NCBI GenBank assembly: GCA_020639195.1
Contig: JACKHB010000002.1
Location: 434,001 to 498,000 of the forward strand
Direction of reading: 5' to 3'
DNA: 64,000 bases
Source of the DNA: Phycisphaeraceae bacterium
GTDB taxonomy: Bacteria > Planctomycetota > Phycisphaerae > Phycisphaerales > UBA1924
Shown here: in pieces, positions 8,630 to 17,495 of the stretch
Layout of the letters: each line of letters opens with the position of its first letter
How positions within the stretch are numbered: the first letter of the stretch is position 1
Translations under genes and position numbers: made by a program
The notes under the pieces: generated by a model
The model's database searches: none
Seen by the model: only the letters and a program-made list of their open reading frames with translations
What the model was told of the DNA's origin: nothing

Positions 8630-10399
8630 TCAGACCTCCCGTGCCGCGCCAGATTCGGGCAGCGCTTCCCAATACGACAGACTCTCGCGCAGTCCTCCCG
8701 TGCGCGAGCGGGCCAGCCACAGACGGCGCTGATCGGCCATGATCGCGTGGAGGCGCTCGCGGATGTCGGTGTGCCCGCGCGGCGGCGCTTCCGACCTGCG
8801 GGCGATCGCGATCCTCGCGGCGACACCTGCCTGGTCCAGCGTGTGGCGGAGTTCATCGGCGAGCAACCGGGGGGTGCTCTCAATTCCGCCGTGTGCCTCC
8901 GCCGCGCTGAACTGGGGCATGGATCGGCGCAGATCGTCGATCCGAGCCAGCAGATCCCGCCACGGCCCCTCGTGCGTTGGGAGCGCGGTCTCGAATCCGC
9001 TCGGATGAACCGCCTCAAATAGGGCTGACGCGTTTCGAAGCGGAGCTGCCTCTGCGTTCGCTCCTCGCACCCCAGCGTTCGCGCGCATCTCCGCATCGAT
9101 GTCCCCCAAGTCCGCGAGCCATTTCGCGACGTGGCCCGTCCGGTCACCGAAGATGTGCCACGAGATCGCCCGCAGGTCGGGAGTCGAGTCCGGATTCCAC
9201 GCCCGGGATGCGGCCTCGGCGATCGCCAGCATGGACACCGGGTCTTGCTGACGATGCCCCATGTCACCCCAATCGGTGACGAGGAGTCCCGCGGCTCCAT
9301 GCCGAATGCTGCTCGCCACCGAGGCACTGAGGTTGCCCCGCCGCTCGGTCGTCCTCCCGACAAAGCTGCGCCACGCACTGGTGCCGGGACACACCCAGAA
9401 CTCGCGTCCGGCGCCAGAGAGCGCCGCTCCCCATTGGTCAAACGGCGAGTCGGGCTCGTAACCCCAGGCGAGCACGACGGACTCGTGTGGCAGCTCATTG
9501 AGGCACCGCGGATCGCGCAGGGCGATGTCGCCCCAGAGCATCGGCCGCCGGCCCATCCTCAGAACATCCCCGCAGATGCGAAGGACGAAGTCCATGTACA
9601 CCCGCGTCCGGCCGACCTCACGCACGCGGCCGCGTGATCGACCCCATCCAATATCGAGCGTCTCGTCACAACCGATATTCACCAGCGGTGATTCGAAGTT
9701 GGCGCACAGCTCGGACAAGAGGTCCCGCACGAACGCCGCCGACCCCGGATCGACCGGGCACAGGCTGAACGGCCCATGCATCGTGAGGCCGAAGAAGTCG
9801 AACTCACCGTGCGTCTCCGCGAGATGCGCGTACGCGGGCAGCCGAAGCCACCGATCCAGGTGTCCAAAGCAGTTCTGGTTCGCCGCCAGTTCGAGGCCGG
9901 CCTCCTCGCACCAAGCCCCAAGTCTCCCGTATTGCTGCGCGGTCATGGGGGACGAACCGCGCCAGACGGCCTCGTGACCCGCGTAGGCGAAGGTGTGCTC
10001 GGTGTACAGCTGGAGGTGATTCAGCTTCAGCTCCGAGAACACGCGAACTTTCCGGCGCAGCTCCGACATCGTCGGCACGCGGCAGCGAGAGACATCCAGC
10101 ATCACGCCACGCACGGCGATCGCGGGCCAGTCCTCAATCGCCATTGACGGCCCGACCTCACCGAACTGCCGCTGAAGCTGCGCGAGCGTGGCCAGGGCAT
10201 GCCGTCGTCCGGCGGCGTCGGCGGACTCGATCAGCACATCCGGCCCTGACCCACCGCCGACACGAAGGCGGTATCCCTGAGCCGGAATCGCCGCATCGGT
10301 GGCCAACACCGGCCGCTGCGTCAGCGAGACCCCGGACGGACCAAGCCGGTGGATCCGACGTGGCGTCGGGACGAGCAGCGGTTGAAGGTCGGACGCCAT
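8630..10399 (-). CDS. GH20-family beta-N-acetylhexosaminidase-like protein
   Basis: The 589-residue protein has the two-domain plan of glycoside hydrolase family 20: an N-terminal alpha/beta domain, then a barrel opening at RGVMLDVSR (97-105). The catalytic Asp-Glu pair sits in NIGCDETLDIG (D245-E246). The family removes terminal GlcNAc or GalNAc by substrate-assisted catalysis. No signal peptide is visible, so it may act in the cytoplasm on an imported oligosaccharide. It is divergent (70-base gap) from a sugar ABC importer, which supports a joint role in taking up and cutting an amino-sugar glycan. The 7-residue spacing of the motif from surrounding strands looks normal, but the exact substrate cannot be read from sequence. 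Confidence 0.85.
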   Translation of the reverse strand: MASDLQPLLVPTPRRIHRLGPSGVSLTQRPVLATDAAIPAQGYRLRVGGGSGPDVLIESADAAGRRHALATLAQLQRQFGEVGPSMAIEDWPAIAVRGVMLDVSRCRVPTMSELRRKVRVFSELKLNHLQLYTEHTFAYAGHEAVWRGSSPMTAQQYGRLGAWCEEAGLELAANQNCFGHLDRWLRLPAYAHLAETHGEFDFFGLTMHGPFSLCPVDPGSAAFVRDLLSELCANFESPLVNIGCDETLDIGWGRSRGRVREVGRTRVYMDFVLRICGDVLRMGRRPMLWGDIALRDPRCLNELPHESVVLAWGYEPDSPFDQWGAALSGAGREFWVCPGTSAWRSFVGRTTERRGNLSASVASSIRHGAAGLLVTDWGDMGHRQQDPVSMLAIAEAASRAWNPDSTPDLRAISWHIFGDRTGHVAKWLADLGDIDAEMRANAGVRGANAEAAPLRNASALFEAVHPSGFETALPTHEGPWRDLLARIDDLRRSMPQFSAAEAHGGIESTPRLLADELRHTLDQAGVAARIAIARRSEAPPRGHTDIRERLHAIMADQRRLWLARSRTGGLRESLSYWEALPESGAAREV

Positions 10400-10469
10400 T
10401 GGGAGGAAACCTCTACCCGATCGTCGGGCGGGGCGCGCAGTCTACGCCCCGGTACCATGCCATTGGCCA

Positions 10470-11843
10470 ATGACCGCATCCGACCAAAGCCCTCGAGCTT
10501 CTCCGATCGCTCTGGCGCGGCGCACGGTCGTCGGCTCGTTGATCACGGGGGGGGCCGGACTCGCCCTGTACCCGTATCGATCGCGCCTCCGACGTTCGGC
10601 CCCAAGAGGCCGAGTCGAATTGCTCTACTGGGAGAAGTGGACAGGCCGCGAAGGCGCGGCGATCCAGCGCGTCATCGATCGCTACAACGAATCGCAGCAC
10701 CATGCGTGGGTCCACCGCGTCTCCATCGCAGACCTGCCCGCCAAGGCAATGGTCGCGATCGGCGGCGGTGATCCGCCCGACCTCGTTGGACTCTTCAGCT
10801 TCAACGTCCCCCACTACGCGGAAGCGCGCGCGGTCATGGCGATGGACGAGTTCGCTCGCTCCGATGAGTTCGATCTGGATCGGTACGCCCCCCATGTTCG
10901 AGACATCCTCACGCACGAGGGGCGCGCGTGGGGCGGCATCAACACGTGTTCCACATCCGCGCTGTTCTTCAACAGGACTCACCTCCGCGAAATCGGTCTC
11001 GATGCGCCCCCGCGCACGCTCGACGCCTTCGACGAGGCCGCCGCGGCCCTGACCGTCACCGACGCGACCGGACGGATTCAGCGCGCGGGATTCCTGCAGA
11101 CCCTGCCCGGATGGTGGCCCTACTTGTGGGCGCTCATCTTTGACTGCCCCTTGTACGACCCTGCAACGCACCGGGCCATCATCGCCGACGACCGAGCCAT
11201 CGCCGCCATGCACTGGGTGCAGGAGACCGCCCGGCGACTTGGGGTGGGCGCGACCCGTGCCTTCTCCGGCGCCTTTCCCAGGACTTACCACTCAGCCCAG
11301 GACCCCTTCATCTCCGAGCGCGTTTCGATGATTCTGCAGGGTCCCTGGCTCAGCGCCTTCATCCGAGAGCACAATCCGGCGCTCGATTGGGGATGCGTGC
11401 CAATGCCGCTCCCGGCGGATGCCCCGGAACCGCATCTCGCGAGGGGCATGGTCGAGGGCGATGTCCTGATGATCCCGCGGGGCTGCCCCCATCCGGAGGA
11501 GGCTTTCGACTTCCTGCTCTTCACGCAACTCCGAGAGAATCAGGAATTGCTCGCGAAGGTCCACGGCAAGGGCTCTCCGATGCGCGAGATTTCCGACTCG
11601 TTTCGCGAGGGCCACACCAACCCCGAAGTGACCGTCTTCGACGCGATCGCAAGGAGCCATCGTGCGCGCATCCTCCCCCAGACGCGGATCTGGAAGCAGT
11701 ACGCCGACATGGTGATGAGCGCCTTCGACGCCGTGTGGGGCGGCGAGAGCCCGGAATCGGCCCTCCTCTTGGTGGAGCGAAGAGCCCAGCAGCTGCTCGA
11801 TCTCGACTCTCGCCGCAACGCGGCGCACGGGCCCAATGCGTGA
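10470..11843 (+). CDS. Sugar ABC transporter substrate-binding protein (SBP family 1)
   Basis: The 457-residue protein resembles the periplasmic sugar-binding proteins that work with MalF/MalG-type permeases. After an N-terminal segment with a twin arginine (ARRTVVGSLITGGAGLALY), suggesting Tat export or a membrane anchor, the mature part starts with VELLYWEKWTG. GGGDPPDLVGLF and GGINTCSTSALFFNR are typical of the family. The stop codon overlaps the GTG of the next gene (GTGA), so the three transporter genes form an operon. The GH20 gene lies divergently upstream, which suggests an amino-sugar or oligosaccharide ligand. Confidence 0.88.
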   Translation: MTASDQSPRASPIALARRTVVGSLITGGAGLALYPYRSRLRRSAPRGRVELLYWEKWTGREGAAIQRVIDRYNESQHHAWVHRVSIADLPAKAMVAIGGGDPPDLVGLFSFNVPHYAEARAVMAMDEFARSDEFDLDRYAPHVRDILTHEGRAWGGINTCSTSALFFNRTHLREIGLDAPPRTLDAFDEAAAALTVTDATGRIQRAGFLQTLPGWWPYLWALIFDCPLYDPATHRAIIADDRAIAAMHWVQETARRLGVGATRAFSGAFPRTYHSAQDPFISERVSMILQGPWLSAFIREHNPALDWGCVPMPLPADAPEPHLARGMVEGDVLMIPRGCPHPEEAFDFLLFTQLRENQELLAKVHGKGSPMREISDSFREGHTNPEVTVFDAIARSHRARILPQTRIWKQYADMVMSAFDAVWGGESPESALLLVERRAQQLLDLDSRRNAAHGPNA

Positions 11844-12745
11844 CGTCGGCCGATCGCCCCATTCGGGTGCGTCGCGTTCATCCCTGGCTCCTCGGGGTTG
11901 CCTGGACGTCGCCCTGGCTCGTCGGACTCGTGGTCTTCCTCGCCGTCCCGGTCCTGCTCAGCCTCATCTACGGCTTCACCGAGTACTCGCTGATCGAGCC
12001 CCCCATCCCGGTCGGCGCGGCCAATTACCGCGAGATGCTCGGTGACGGGCTCTTCTGGAGGGTGCTCGCCAACACCCTGCTCTACACCGTCCTTGCCGTG
12101 GGGATCGGAACGGTGCTCTCGCTCGGCATCGCCGTCGCACTCGAGCAGCGAGTTCCCGGGAGCGACCTGGTGCGGGCCGTCGTGTTCCTGCCCACGGTGG
12201 TGCCTGTGGTCGCCGCGTCCTTGGCGTGGGCCTGGATGTTTTCCGCGGAATCAGGGCTCATCAACACGCTGCTCGCCCACGTCGGCATCCGGGGCCCGGA
12301 CTGGCTGGGCGACGGCCGCTGGGCCATGCTGTCGGTCGTCATCGTGGGGCTGTGGGGAATCGGCTCGCAGGTCGTGATCTATGCCGCGGCGCTGCGCGAT
12401 GTGCCCCGACAGCTCTATGACGCGGCCGCCATCGACGGCGCCACGCCGATCGGCCGGTTCTTCCGCATCACGCTGCCGCAGATTTCTCCGACGGTCCTGT
12501 TCAACGTCGTCATGTCGATCATCTGGTCGATCCAGGTCTTTGCCGCTCCGCTCATCATGACCAAGGGCGGCCCGGACAACGCAACGCTGGTGTACTCGCT
12601 GTACGTCTACCGCAACGCCTTCGAGTACGGTCGCATGGGCTATGCCAGCGCCCTGGCGTGGGTCCAGTTTCTTGTCGCCCTCATTCTCACCGGCATGGCG
12701 CTCTGGCTCGGGCGGCGGCTGGTCCACTACAGGGGAGCGTCGTGA
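11840..12745 (+). CDS. Sugar ABC transporter permease, MalF/UgpA type
   Basis: The 301-residue membrane protein has about six hydrophobic segments. It carries the cytoplasmic EAA loop that docks the ATPase (LYDAAAIDGATPIGRFF, followed by ITLPQISP). The GTG start at 11840 overlaps the binding-protein stop and gives the usual family length; a longer open frame upstream is antisense-type coding noise over the binding protein. Its stop overlaps the next GTG in the same way. No ATP-binding subunit lies nearby, so a shared MsmK-like ATPase elsewhere is expected. Confidence 0.9.
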   Translation: MTSADRPIRVRRVHPWLLGVAWTSPWLVGLVVFLAVPVLLSLIYGFTEYSLIEPPIPVGAANYREMLGDGLFWRVLANTLLYTVLAVGIGTVLSLGIAVALEQRVPGSDLVRAVVFLPTVVPVVAASLAWAWMFSAESGLINTLLAHVGIRGPDWLGDGRWAMLSVVIVGLWGIGSQVVIYAAALRDVPRQLYDAAAIDGATPIGRFFRITLPQISPTVLFNVVMSIIWSIQVFAAPLIMTKGGPDNATLVYSLYVYRNAFEYGRMGYASALAWVQFLVALILTGMALWLGRRLVHYRGAS

Positions 12746-13665
12746 GCTCCCTCTCGGCGTCCTCTCGATCGCGTCGGGCTTGGTGGCAGCGGCTCGCGCT
12801 GCCCGCCGTTCTGATCCTGATCTCGCTGGTCTTCATCGCACCGATCGCGTGGATGGGCGCCACCTCCATCAAGCCCGAGAGCCAGGCGCTCGAGGGCGGT
12901 CTGCGCCCGCTGCCCCGCATCGAGCGCGATGGCGGCGGCCTCGGCGTCACACAGCCCGATTACTGGCGGGGCGTCGCGGCCTCCGCGGGCGCCACGTACC
13001 GCGACGTGCTGACCAGCCCGTTTGCGGACTTTGTCGCCTACCTCAGAAACTCGCTGATCGTCGCCGCGCTTAGCGTGGTCGGCATGGTCGTCTCATGCTC
13101 CGTCGTGGCATATGGACTCTCGAGGATCCGGTGGCAAGGACGCGGCGTGCTGTTCCTGATCACGCTGGCGACCATGATGATTCCCGCCACTGTGCTCATG
13201 GCCCCACAGTTCATCCTGTTCAAGCACCTGGGATGGATCGGAACGTACCGGCCGCTGTGGGTACCGGCCTGGCTCGGCGGCGCTTTCGGCATCTTCCTCA
13301 TGCGTCAGTTCTTCCTCGGAATCCCCCGCGAACTCGATGAGGCCGCCAGGCTCGATGGGTGCTCTCACCCGCGGATCTTCGTCTCGATCATTCTCCCACT
13401 TGCCCGACCCGCGCTCGCGGTCGTCGCGCTCTTCCAGTTCACCGCGAGCTGGAACGACTTCGTCCTTCCCCTGATCGTGCTGAACCATGAGCACGAGTAC
13501 ACCCTGGGAGTGGGTCTGTACATGTTCGTTTCCAAGCATGGCAGCACGCCCTGGAATCAGGTCATGGCGGCCAGCGTTCTGGCGATCCTCCCCGTCCTGG
13601 TGCTCTTCTTGCTCACTCAACGCGCGTTTGTCGAGGGCATCGCCACTCGGGGATTGAAGGACTGA
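12742..13665 (+). CDS. Sugar ABC transporter permease, MalG/UgpE type
   Basis: The second inner-membrane subunit has 307 residues, with an N-terminal transmembrane helix followed by a periplasmic loop of about 70 residues and the MetI-like core. The EAA loop reads ELDEAARLDGCSHPRIF, followed by SIILPLARPAL. The GTG start overlaps the stop of the first permease, giving tight translational coupling. It forms a heterodimeric channel with its neighbour. The operon ends here; the next gene has its own promoter-like box. Confidence 0.9.
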   Translation: MSSLSASSRSRRAWWQRLALPAVLILISLVFIAPIAWMGATSIKPESQALEGGLRPLPRIERDGGGLGVTQPDYWRGVAASAGATYRDVLTSPFADFVAYLRNSLIVAALSVVGMVVSCSVVAYGLSRIRWQGRGVLFLITLATMMIPATVLMAPQFILFKHLGWIGTYRPLWVPAWLGGAFGIFLMRQFFLGIPRELDEAARLDGCSHPRIFVSIILPLARPALAVVALFQFTASWNDFVLPLIVLNHEHEYTLGVGLYMFVSKHGSTPWNQVMAASVLAILPVLVLFLLTQRAFVEGIATRGLKD

Positions 13666-13703
13666 CTCGGGATCCAGCTCGCAACCCCCTCGCGCCCCGG
13701 ACG

Positions 13704-13709
13704 TATCCT
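13704..13709 (+). promoter_or_regulatory. -10 box of the 13715 gene, leaderless type
   Basis: TATCCT lies 5 bases before the GTG at 13715. No ribosome-binding sequence is visible, so the mRNA probably begins at the start codon. Confidence 0.45.
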
Positions 13710-13714
13710 GCATC

Positions 13715-15250
13715 GTGCCACTCCACCGAACCGCGCTGATTGTCGTCCTGCTCGTGGCGCCCCTCTTCCCGGCCACGCTCCGGGCACAGGACGAGCCCCC
13801 GTCGGCGCCACGAGAGGTCTTGGAGGCCGAACAGCGCCGCGAGGAAGCGCGCGACGCGGAACGCCGGGGCGTGGCCGCGTTCGAAGCCCGAGACCTCGGG
13901 GCCGCACGGACCTTCTTCGAGCGGCAACTCGAGCTGGATCCGGACAACTTCGTGCCCATGTACAACCTCGCATGCGTCCTGTCGTTGCAGGACGAAGTCG
14001 AGGCGTCGCTTGGATACCTCACACGGGCCATCGGGCACGGGTTCATCGATTACCGCCAACTCACGAGCGACCCGGGCCTGTCAAACGTCCGTACTTCCGA
14101 CACCTACCGGGCCATCGTCGAGGCGTGGCCCACGATCATCGACGAGAACGCCCGCGCCCACTTCGAACTCATTCAGCAGCGCTACGGCGCGCGCTACCTG
14201 TACGTACGCGACGAGTCGTGGCGCATCGCCTACGCCAGCGCGTACCCATCCCAGACCCTCGACGAGGTCCGGGACGAGATCGAACGCGTCACCGACTGGG
14301 CGCTGGACAACTTGTTTGAAGACTTGCGCGACCCGCCCATGCGCCACGTCGATCCCTGGGTCGTTGTGGTCCTGCCCAACGAACGGGACTTTCGGGCCTG
14401 GGCCGTCTCGCACTTTGGCGTCTCCGCAATCGCCAGCGAGTTCCATCGCATCGGAGGCTCCTACAGCCACGATCGGAAGGAACTGGTCGCGATGGACCTG
14501 GGAGGCACGCTGCGCCATGAGTTCCTGCACGTGCTCCACTGGCGCAGCAACGCCCGCGCGGGACAGGTGCATCCCATCTGGATCCAGGAAGGGCTCTGCA
14601 GCCTCGTGGAGGACTACGACCTGACGCCCTCGGGGCAAGTCCGCCTGGCGCCCTCGTGGCGGACGAACATGATCAAACGGCTGGAAGGGTCCGGACATCT
14701 CCCCGAGATCGAGTACATCGCCCGCCTCCCTCGCGACCGATTCAGCGGCGGCTCACCTCTCGCCAATTACGCGATGGCCCGCGGCGTATTCCTCTTCCTC
14801 GACTCCAAGGGACTCTTGGCCACGTGGTATCGCGACTTTGTCGACCGATTCGGAGAGGATCCGAGCGGCGTGGCCTCGCTTGAGCACGTGCTCGACCTGC
14901 CGATCGACGAGATCAACCGCGAGTTCCGCGATTGGCTTCGCGCGCTGCCCGCGGTGGCCGAGGCCCGCGCCGATGGCACCATCACCGGCCTGGACGCGTC
15001 CCTCGGAGTACAGGTGGACCCGGGATCCGGGGAAGGGCCTGTCGTGCTGTCTCTCGCCTCGCGCGAAGCGCGTCGCGCCGGGCTGCGGCCTCGCGACACG
15101 ATCATCCGCATTGATGGCCGACCCACGCGCGACATGAACGAGTTTGTCCGCGTCATGGGGGATTACCACCCCGGCCAGGCCGTTCGAGTCGACGTGCGGC
15201 GACGCAATGAGCGCGTCTCGCTCGAGGTCATTCTCGAACCCTACCGCTGA
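13715..15250 (+). CDS. Secreted HExxH metallopeptidase-like protein with PDZ domain
   Basis: The 511-residue protein starts with a signal peptide (ALIVVLLVAPLFPATLRAQ). A TPR-like region follows (residues about 40-105: AAFEARDLGAARTFFERQL). The centre holds HEFLHVLHW (H268, E269, H272) and, about 20 residues on, WIQEGLCSLVEDY, whose Glu would be the third zinc ligand of a gluzincin. The last 90 residues look like a PDZ domain (AGLRPRDTIIRIDGRPT). The overall plan resembles DUF1570-type proteins common in planctomycetes. It probably acts in the cell envelope; the substrate is unknown. Its 3' end overlaps the convergent neighbour by 10 bases. Confidence 0.8.
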   Translation: MPLHRTALIVVLLVAPLFPATLRAQDEPPSAPREVLEAEQRREEARDAERRGVAAFEARDLGAARTFFERQLELDPDNFVPMYNLACVLSLQDEVEASLGYLTRAIGHGFIDYRQLTSDPGLSNVRTSDTYRAIVEAWPTIIDENARAHFELIQQRYGARYLYVRDESWRIAYASAYPSQTLDEVRDEIERVTDWALDNLFEDLRDPPMRHVDPWVVVVLPNERDFRAWAVSHFGVSAIASEFHRIGGSYSHDRKELVAMDLGGTLRHEFLHVLHWRSNARAGQVHPIWIQEGLCSLVEDYDLTPSGQVRLAPSWRTNMIKRLEGSGHLPEIEYIARLPRDRFSGGSPLANYAMARGVFLFLDSKGLLATWYRDFVDRFGEDPSGVASLEHVLDLPIDEINREFRDWLRALPAVAEARADGTITGLDASLGVQVDPGSGEGPVVLSLASREARRAGLRPRDTIIRIDGRPTRDMNEFVRVMGDYHPGQAVRVDVRRRNERVSLEVILEPYR

Positions 15251-15987
15251 GCTGGCCTCGCCGCGATCTGGCGGTGGATGTACCCGGGCGCCCGGACGAT
15301 GAGCGCCTCGCGCCAGACATACGCCGATGCACCCGATCCTCCCGACGTATCCCATTGCGCGGGCTCGATCATCGCCCGCAGCAGCCCGAGGATCTCCCCG
15401 GCCGCGTCGGTGCGCAGGGCGGGATCCGCGCTCCAGCCGCCGTCTCCGGCATCGCGGATGAGCGAGCCCGAACCAGACAACGCCGCGTCGAGATCGAGCG
15501 TTGGGACATCCGCAAACCGCGGCGGGGTCGTGAGCAGATCGTCGATCGGATAGATGATCACCCAGGGATGGCGATTCAGAGAGCCGATCGTGCCGATCTG
15601 CAATCTCCCGGACTCATCGATCTGCCATCGCGCTTGCCCTTCCTCGAACGCATCGCCTGGCGTCATCGATTCCAGAATCGCCTCAAGAGCCTCTCTGACA
15701 GTGGCCACGCCAAGATCGACCTCGATCGCGGCCTCGGGAGACAGGCCCGCTGGCTCGCGGTCGCTCTCCCAGAACACCTGCGGCTCGACTCCCGAGATCT
15801 GGGCCCAGAACGCCAGCGCATCGCGCGCGGTGGCGCCGTGGATTGACCACGCGTCGATCGCGCGATCGAAAGCCTCCATCCCGGCCTCGGCCGTTCCGGA
15901 GTGGCCCACCTGCGCAACGGACGCGCCAGCCGACGCACCGACAACCCACGCGCCGAGCGCGGCGCGTCCGAAAGTGCTCAATCGCAT
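15241..15987 (-). CDS. Secreted protein, paralogue of the 16161-17081 product
   Basis: The 248-residue protein has a signal peptide ending around GASVAQ. The rest resembles its upstream neighbour in layout: a domain resembling the short secretin/TonB N-terminal (STN-like) fold, then a segment giving (Y/W)xIDDLL (IIYPIDDLLTT here, EIYSIADLLTD there), a variable linker, and a C-terminal stretch ending APGYIHRQI versus APDYMHRQL. It lacks the glycine-rich linker. The function is unknown. AAGGAG before the ATG is a good ribosome site. The two genes may be co-transcribed, although a terminator-like hairpin lies between them. Confidence 0.72.
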   Translation of the reverse strand: MRLSTFGRAALGAWVVGASAGASVAQVGHSGTAEAGMEAFDRAIDAWSIHGATARDALAFWAQISGVEPQVFWESDREPAGLSPEAAIEVDLGVATVREALEAILESMTPGDAFEEGQARWQIDESGRLQIGTIGSLNRHPWVIIYPIDDLLTTPPRFADVPTLDLDAALSGSGSLIRDAGDGGWSADPALRTDAAGEILGLLRAMIEPAQWDTSGGSGASAYVWREALIVRAPGYIHRQIAARPAQR

Positions 15988-16104
15988 GTCGTACTCCTTG
16001 ATCGCCGACGTTCGGCCGGTGATTTCTTCGAGTGTGCGCGAGACTCGCGAACGCGTCTTCGAGTTTGACGCCCACTCTCGCCGGCGTGTTCCGGCTCAAG
16101 ACGG

Positions 16105-16133
16105 AAAACGCCCGGGCCGTCGCGGCCCGGGCG
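16105..16133 (-). terminator. Intrinsic terminator after the 16161-17081 gene
   Basis: A 10-bp inverted repeat (CGCCCGGGCC with GGCCCGGGCG, 5-base loop) is followed on the minus strand by TTTT. It lies 28 bases past the stop codon. Confidence 0.75.
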
Positions 16134-16160
16134 TTGGGTGCTCCAATCCGAATGCGGCGA

Positions 16161-17081
16161 TCAGCCGCCGCCGCCAGGCGGATCGTCCGAGCGGATGATC
16201 TTGCCTCCAACCACCGCGCTGACGGGCTGATTCTCGAATCCCTCGATCGACGCGAAGTTCGCGTCCATGTTGAGGCTCACATACCGACGGCCGTTCACCG
16301 AGCTGATCCGGGTTGCCCGGGCCGGCCACCACGGATACCCGTTGAGCTGACGGTGCATGTAGTCCGGCGCGTTGACGATGAAGTTGCCCTGCCAGTAGCG
16401 GATCGTCCCGCCGGGGCCGCCGTTGTCCGACCACTGATCCGACTCGACGAGGTCGATGATGATCTGCTTGATCTCATCGGCGCGTTCCTCGATGGGAGGA
16501 AGATCGAAGCCGGACTGGTTGCTCTGGCCCGACTGCTGGAACGGGCTCTGCCCGCCGCCGCCACCCCCGCCGCCGGACTGCAGGATCTGGTTCAGGTCGA
16601 ACTGTGGCGCGTCGGTGTAATCCGGCACATCGGTGAGCAGGTCGGCGATCGAGTAGATCTCCACCCGCTTGCGCTTGTTCAGCCGCTCCTTCGGGCCGAT
16701 CTCAAGCTTGCCGGTGGGCGTGAACTGCCACGAGTTGCCCGAACGCGAGAACTCGCTCTCGGCCTCCTCGAGCACGAGTTCGATCAGGTGCAGGGCCGAC
16801 ACGCCCTCGACGCTCAGCGTCAGGCGCGTCTCGGGGTCCAGGCCGTCGGTGTTCTTCTCATCGAGCCACTTGCCCTCAATGTCCGCCTTGGTGAAGTCGC
16901 GGATGAAGCTCACCACGTCCTGGAGCCGCTGGTTATCGAACGAGATCGTGATCGGCTGCATCAGCCTGATGGCCGTCTCGCGCTGCGGGAACCTCGAGGT
17001 CTGGGCCTGCGCGGCGCTCGCCAGCATCCCGGCCGCCACAACGGCTCCAAGAGCCATTCGAACTCGATTGCCTGCTGCCAT
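16161..17081 (-). CDS. Secreted STN-like protein with Gly-rich linker
   Basis: The 306-residue protein begins with a signal peptide cut after about AAQAQ. Residues 40-110 (ITISFDNQRLQDVVSFIRDF and LTLSVEGVSALHLIELVLEE) match the short N-domain of secretins and TonB receptors. The part from EIYSIADLLTDVPDY recalls type II/III secretin-related planctomycete proteins. An eight-glycine run and a Gln/Ser-rich linker follow (about 170-195). No secretin pore domain is present, so it is not a secretin itself. The role is unknown. AAGGAG lies just before the ATG. Confidence 0.75.
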   Translation of the reverse strand: MAAGNRVRMALGAVVAAGMLASAAQAQTSRFPQRETAIRLMQPITISFDNQRLQDVVSFIRDFTKADIEGKWLDEKNTDGLDPETRLTLSVEGVSALHLIELVLEEAESEFSRSGNSWQFTPTGKLEIGPKERLNKRKRVEIYSIADLLTDVPDYTDAPQFDLNQILQSGGGGGGGGQSPFQQSGQSNQSGFDLPPIEERADEIKQIIIDLVESDQWSDNGGPGGTIRYWQGNFIVNAPDYMHRQLNGYPWWPARATRISSVNGRRYVSLNMDANFASIEGFENQPVSAVVGGKIIRSDDPPGGGG

Positions 17082-17495
17082 CGGTCACTCCTTAGCGAAG
17101 CGGATCGCTTTGTCCCTGCATCGGCGACCCACGTGGCCGACTGTCACCCGCGGCCGCCCATACCTCTATGGACGCCCGAAAGGCATGGTAGTTCCAGACG
17201 GCTGTCTCCGCCAGTCCAATCGGTCGCGCAGCGAACGCAGCCCCATCCGGGCCCACCACGCGCGTTCGCGCACGAATCGCGCGTCGGCCCCTCACCGCCG
17301 ATCGATTCACAAGTCGGCACAGAGCCCAACCGATATCGATGGCCAACGGGGGCTGCGTTGGGCCTCCGTCCCCGGACGGCTCAGGCCGGACGACCGGCCC
17401 ATCCCGCCCGTTCGAATCTCGTCGTAACCAGGCTTCGCGTCGAGCCGAACGCAATCGGCGCAAGGGTTTGCTCACCTGCAGAGGAGATCGGCACC
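17082..17495. other. Intergenic region, 414 bases, divergent promoters expected
   Basis: No gene is supported here. It separates two divergent genes and must hold both promoters. The right end has a strong ribosome site (GAGGAGA at 17481) for the FG-rich protein. I see no clear hairpin, repeat or consensus -35/-10 pair, although the stretch is long enough for a leader region. Confidence 0.5.
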
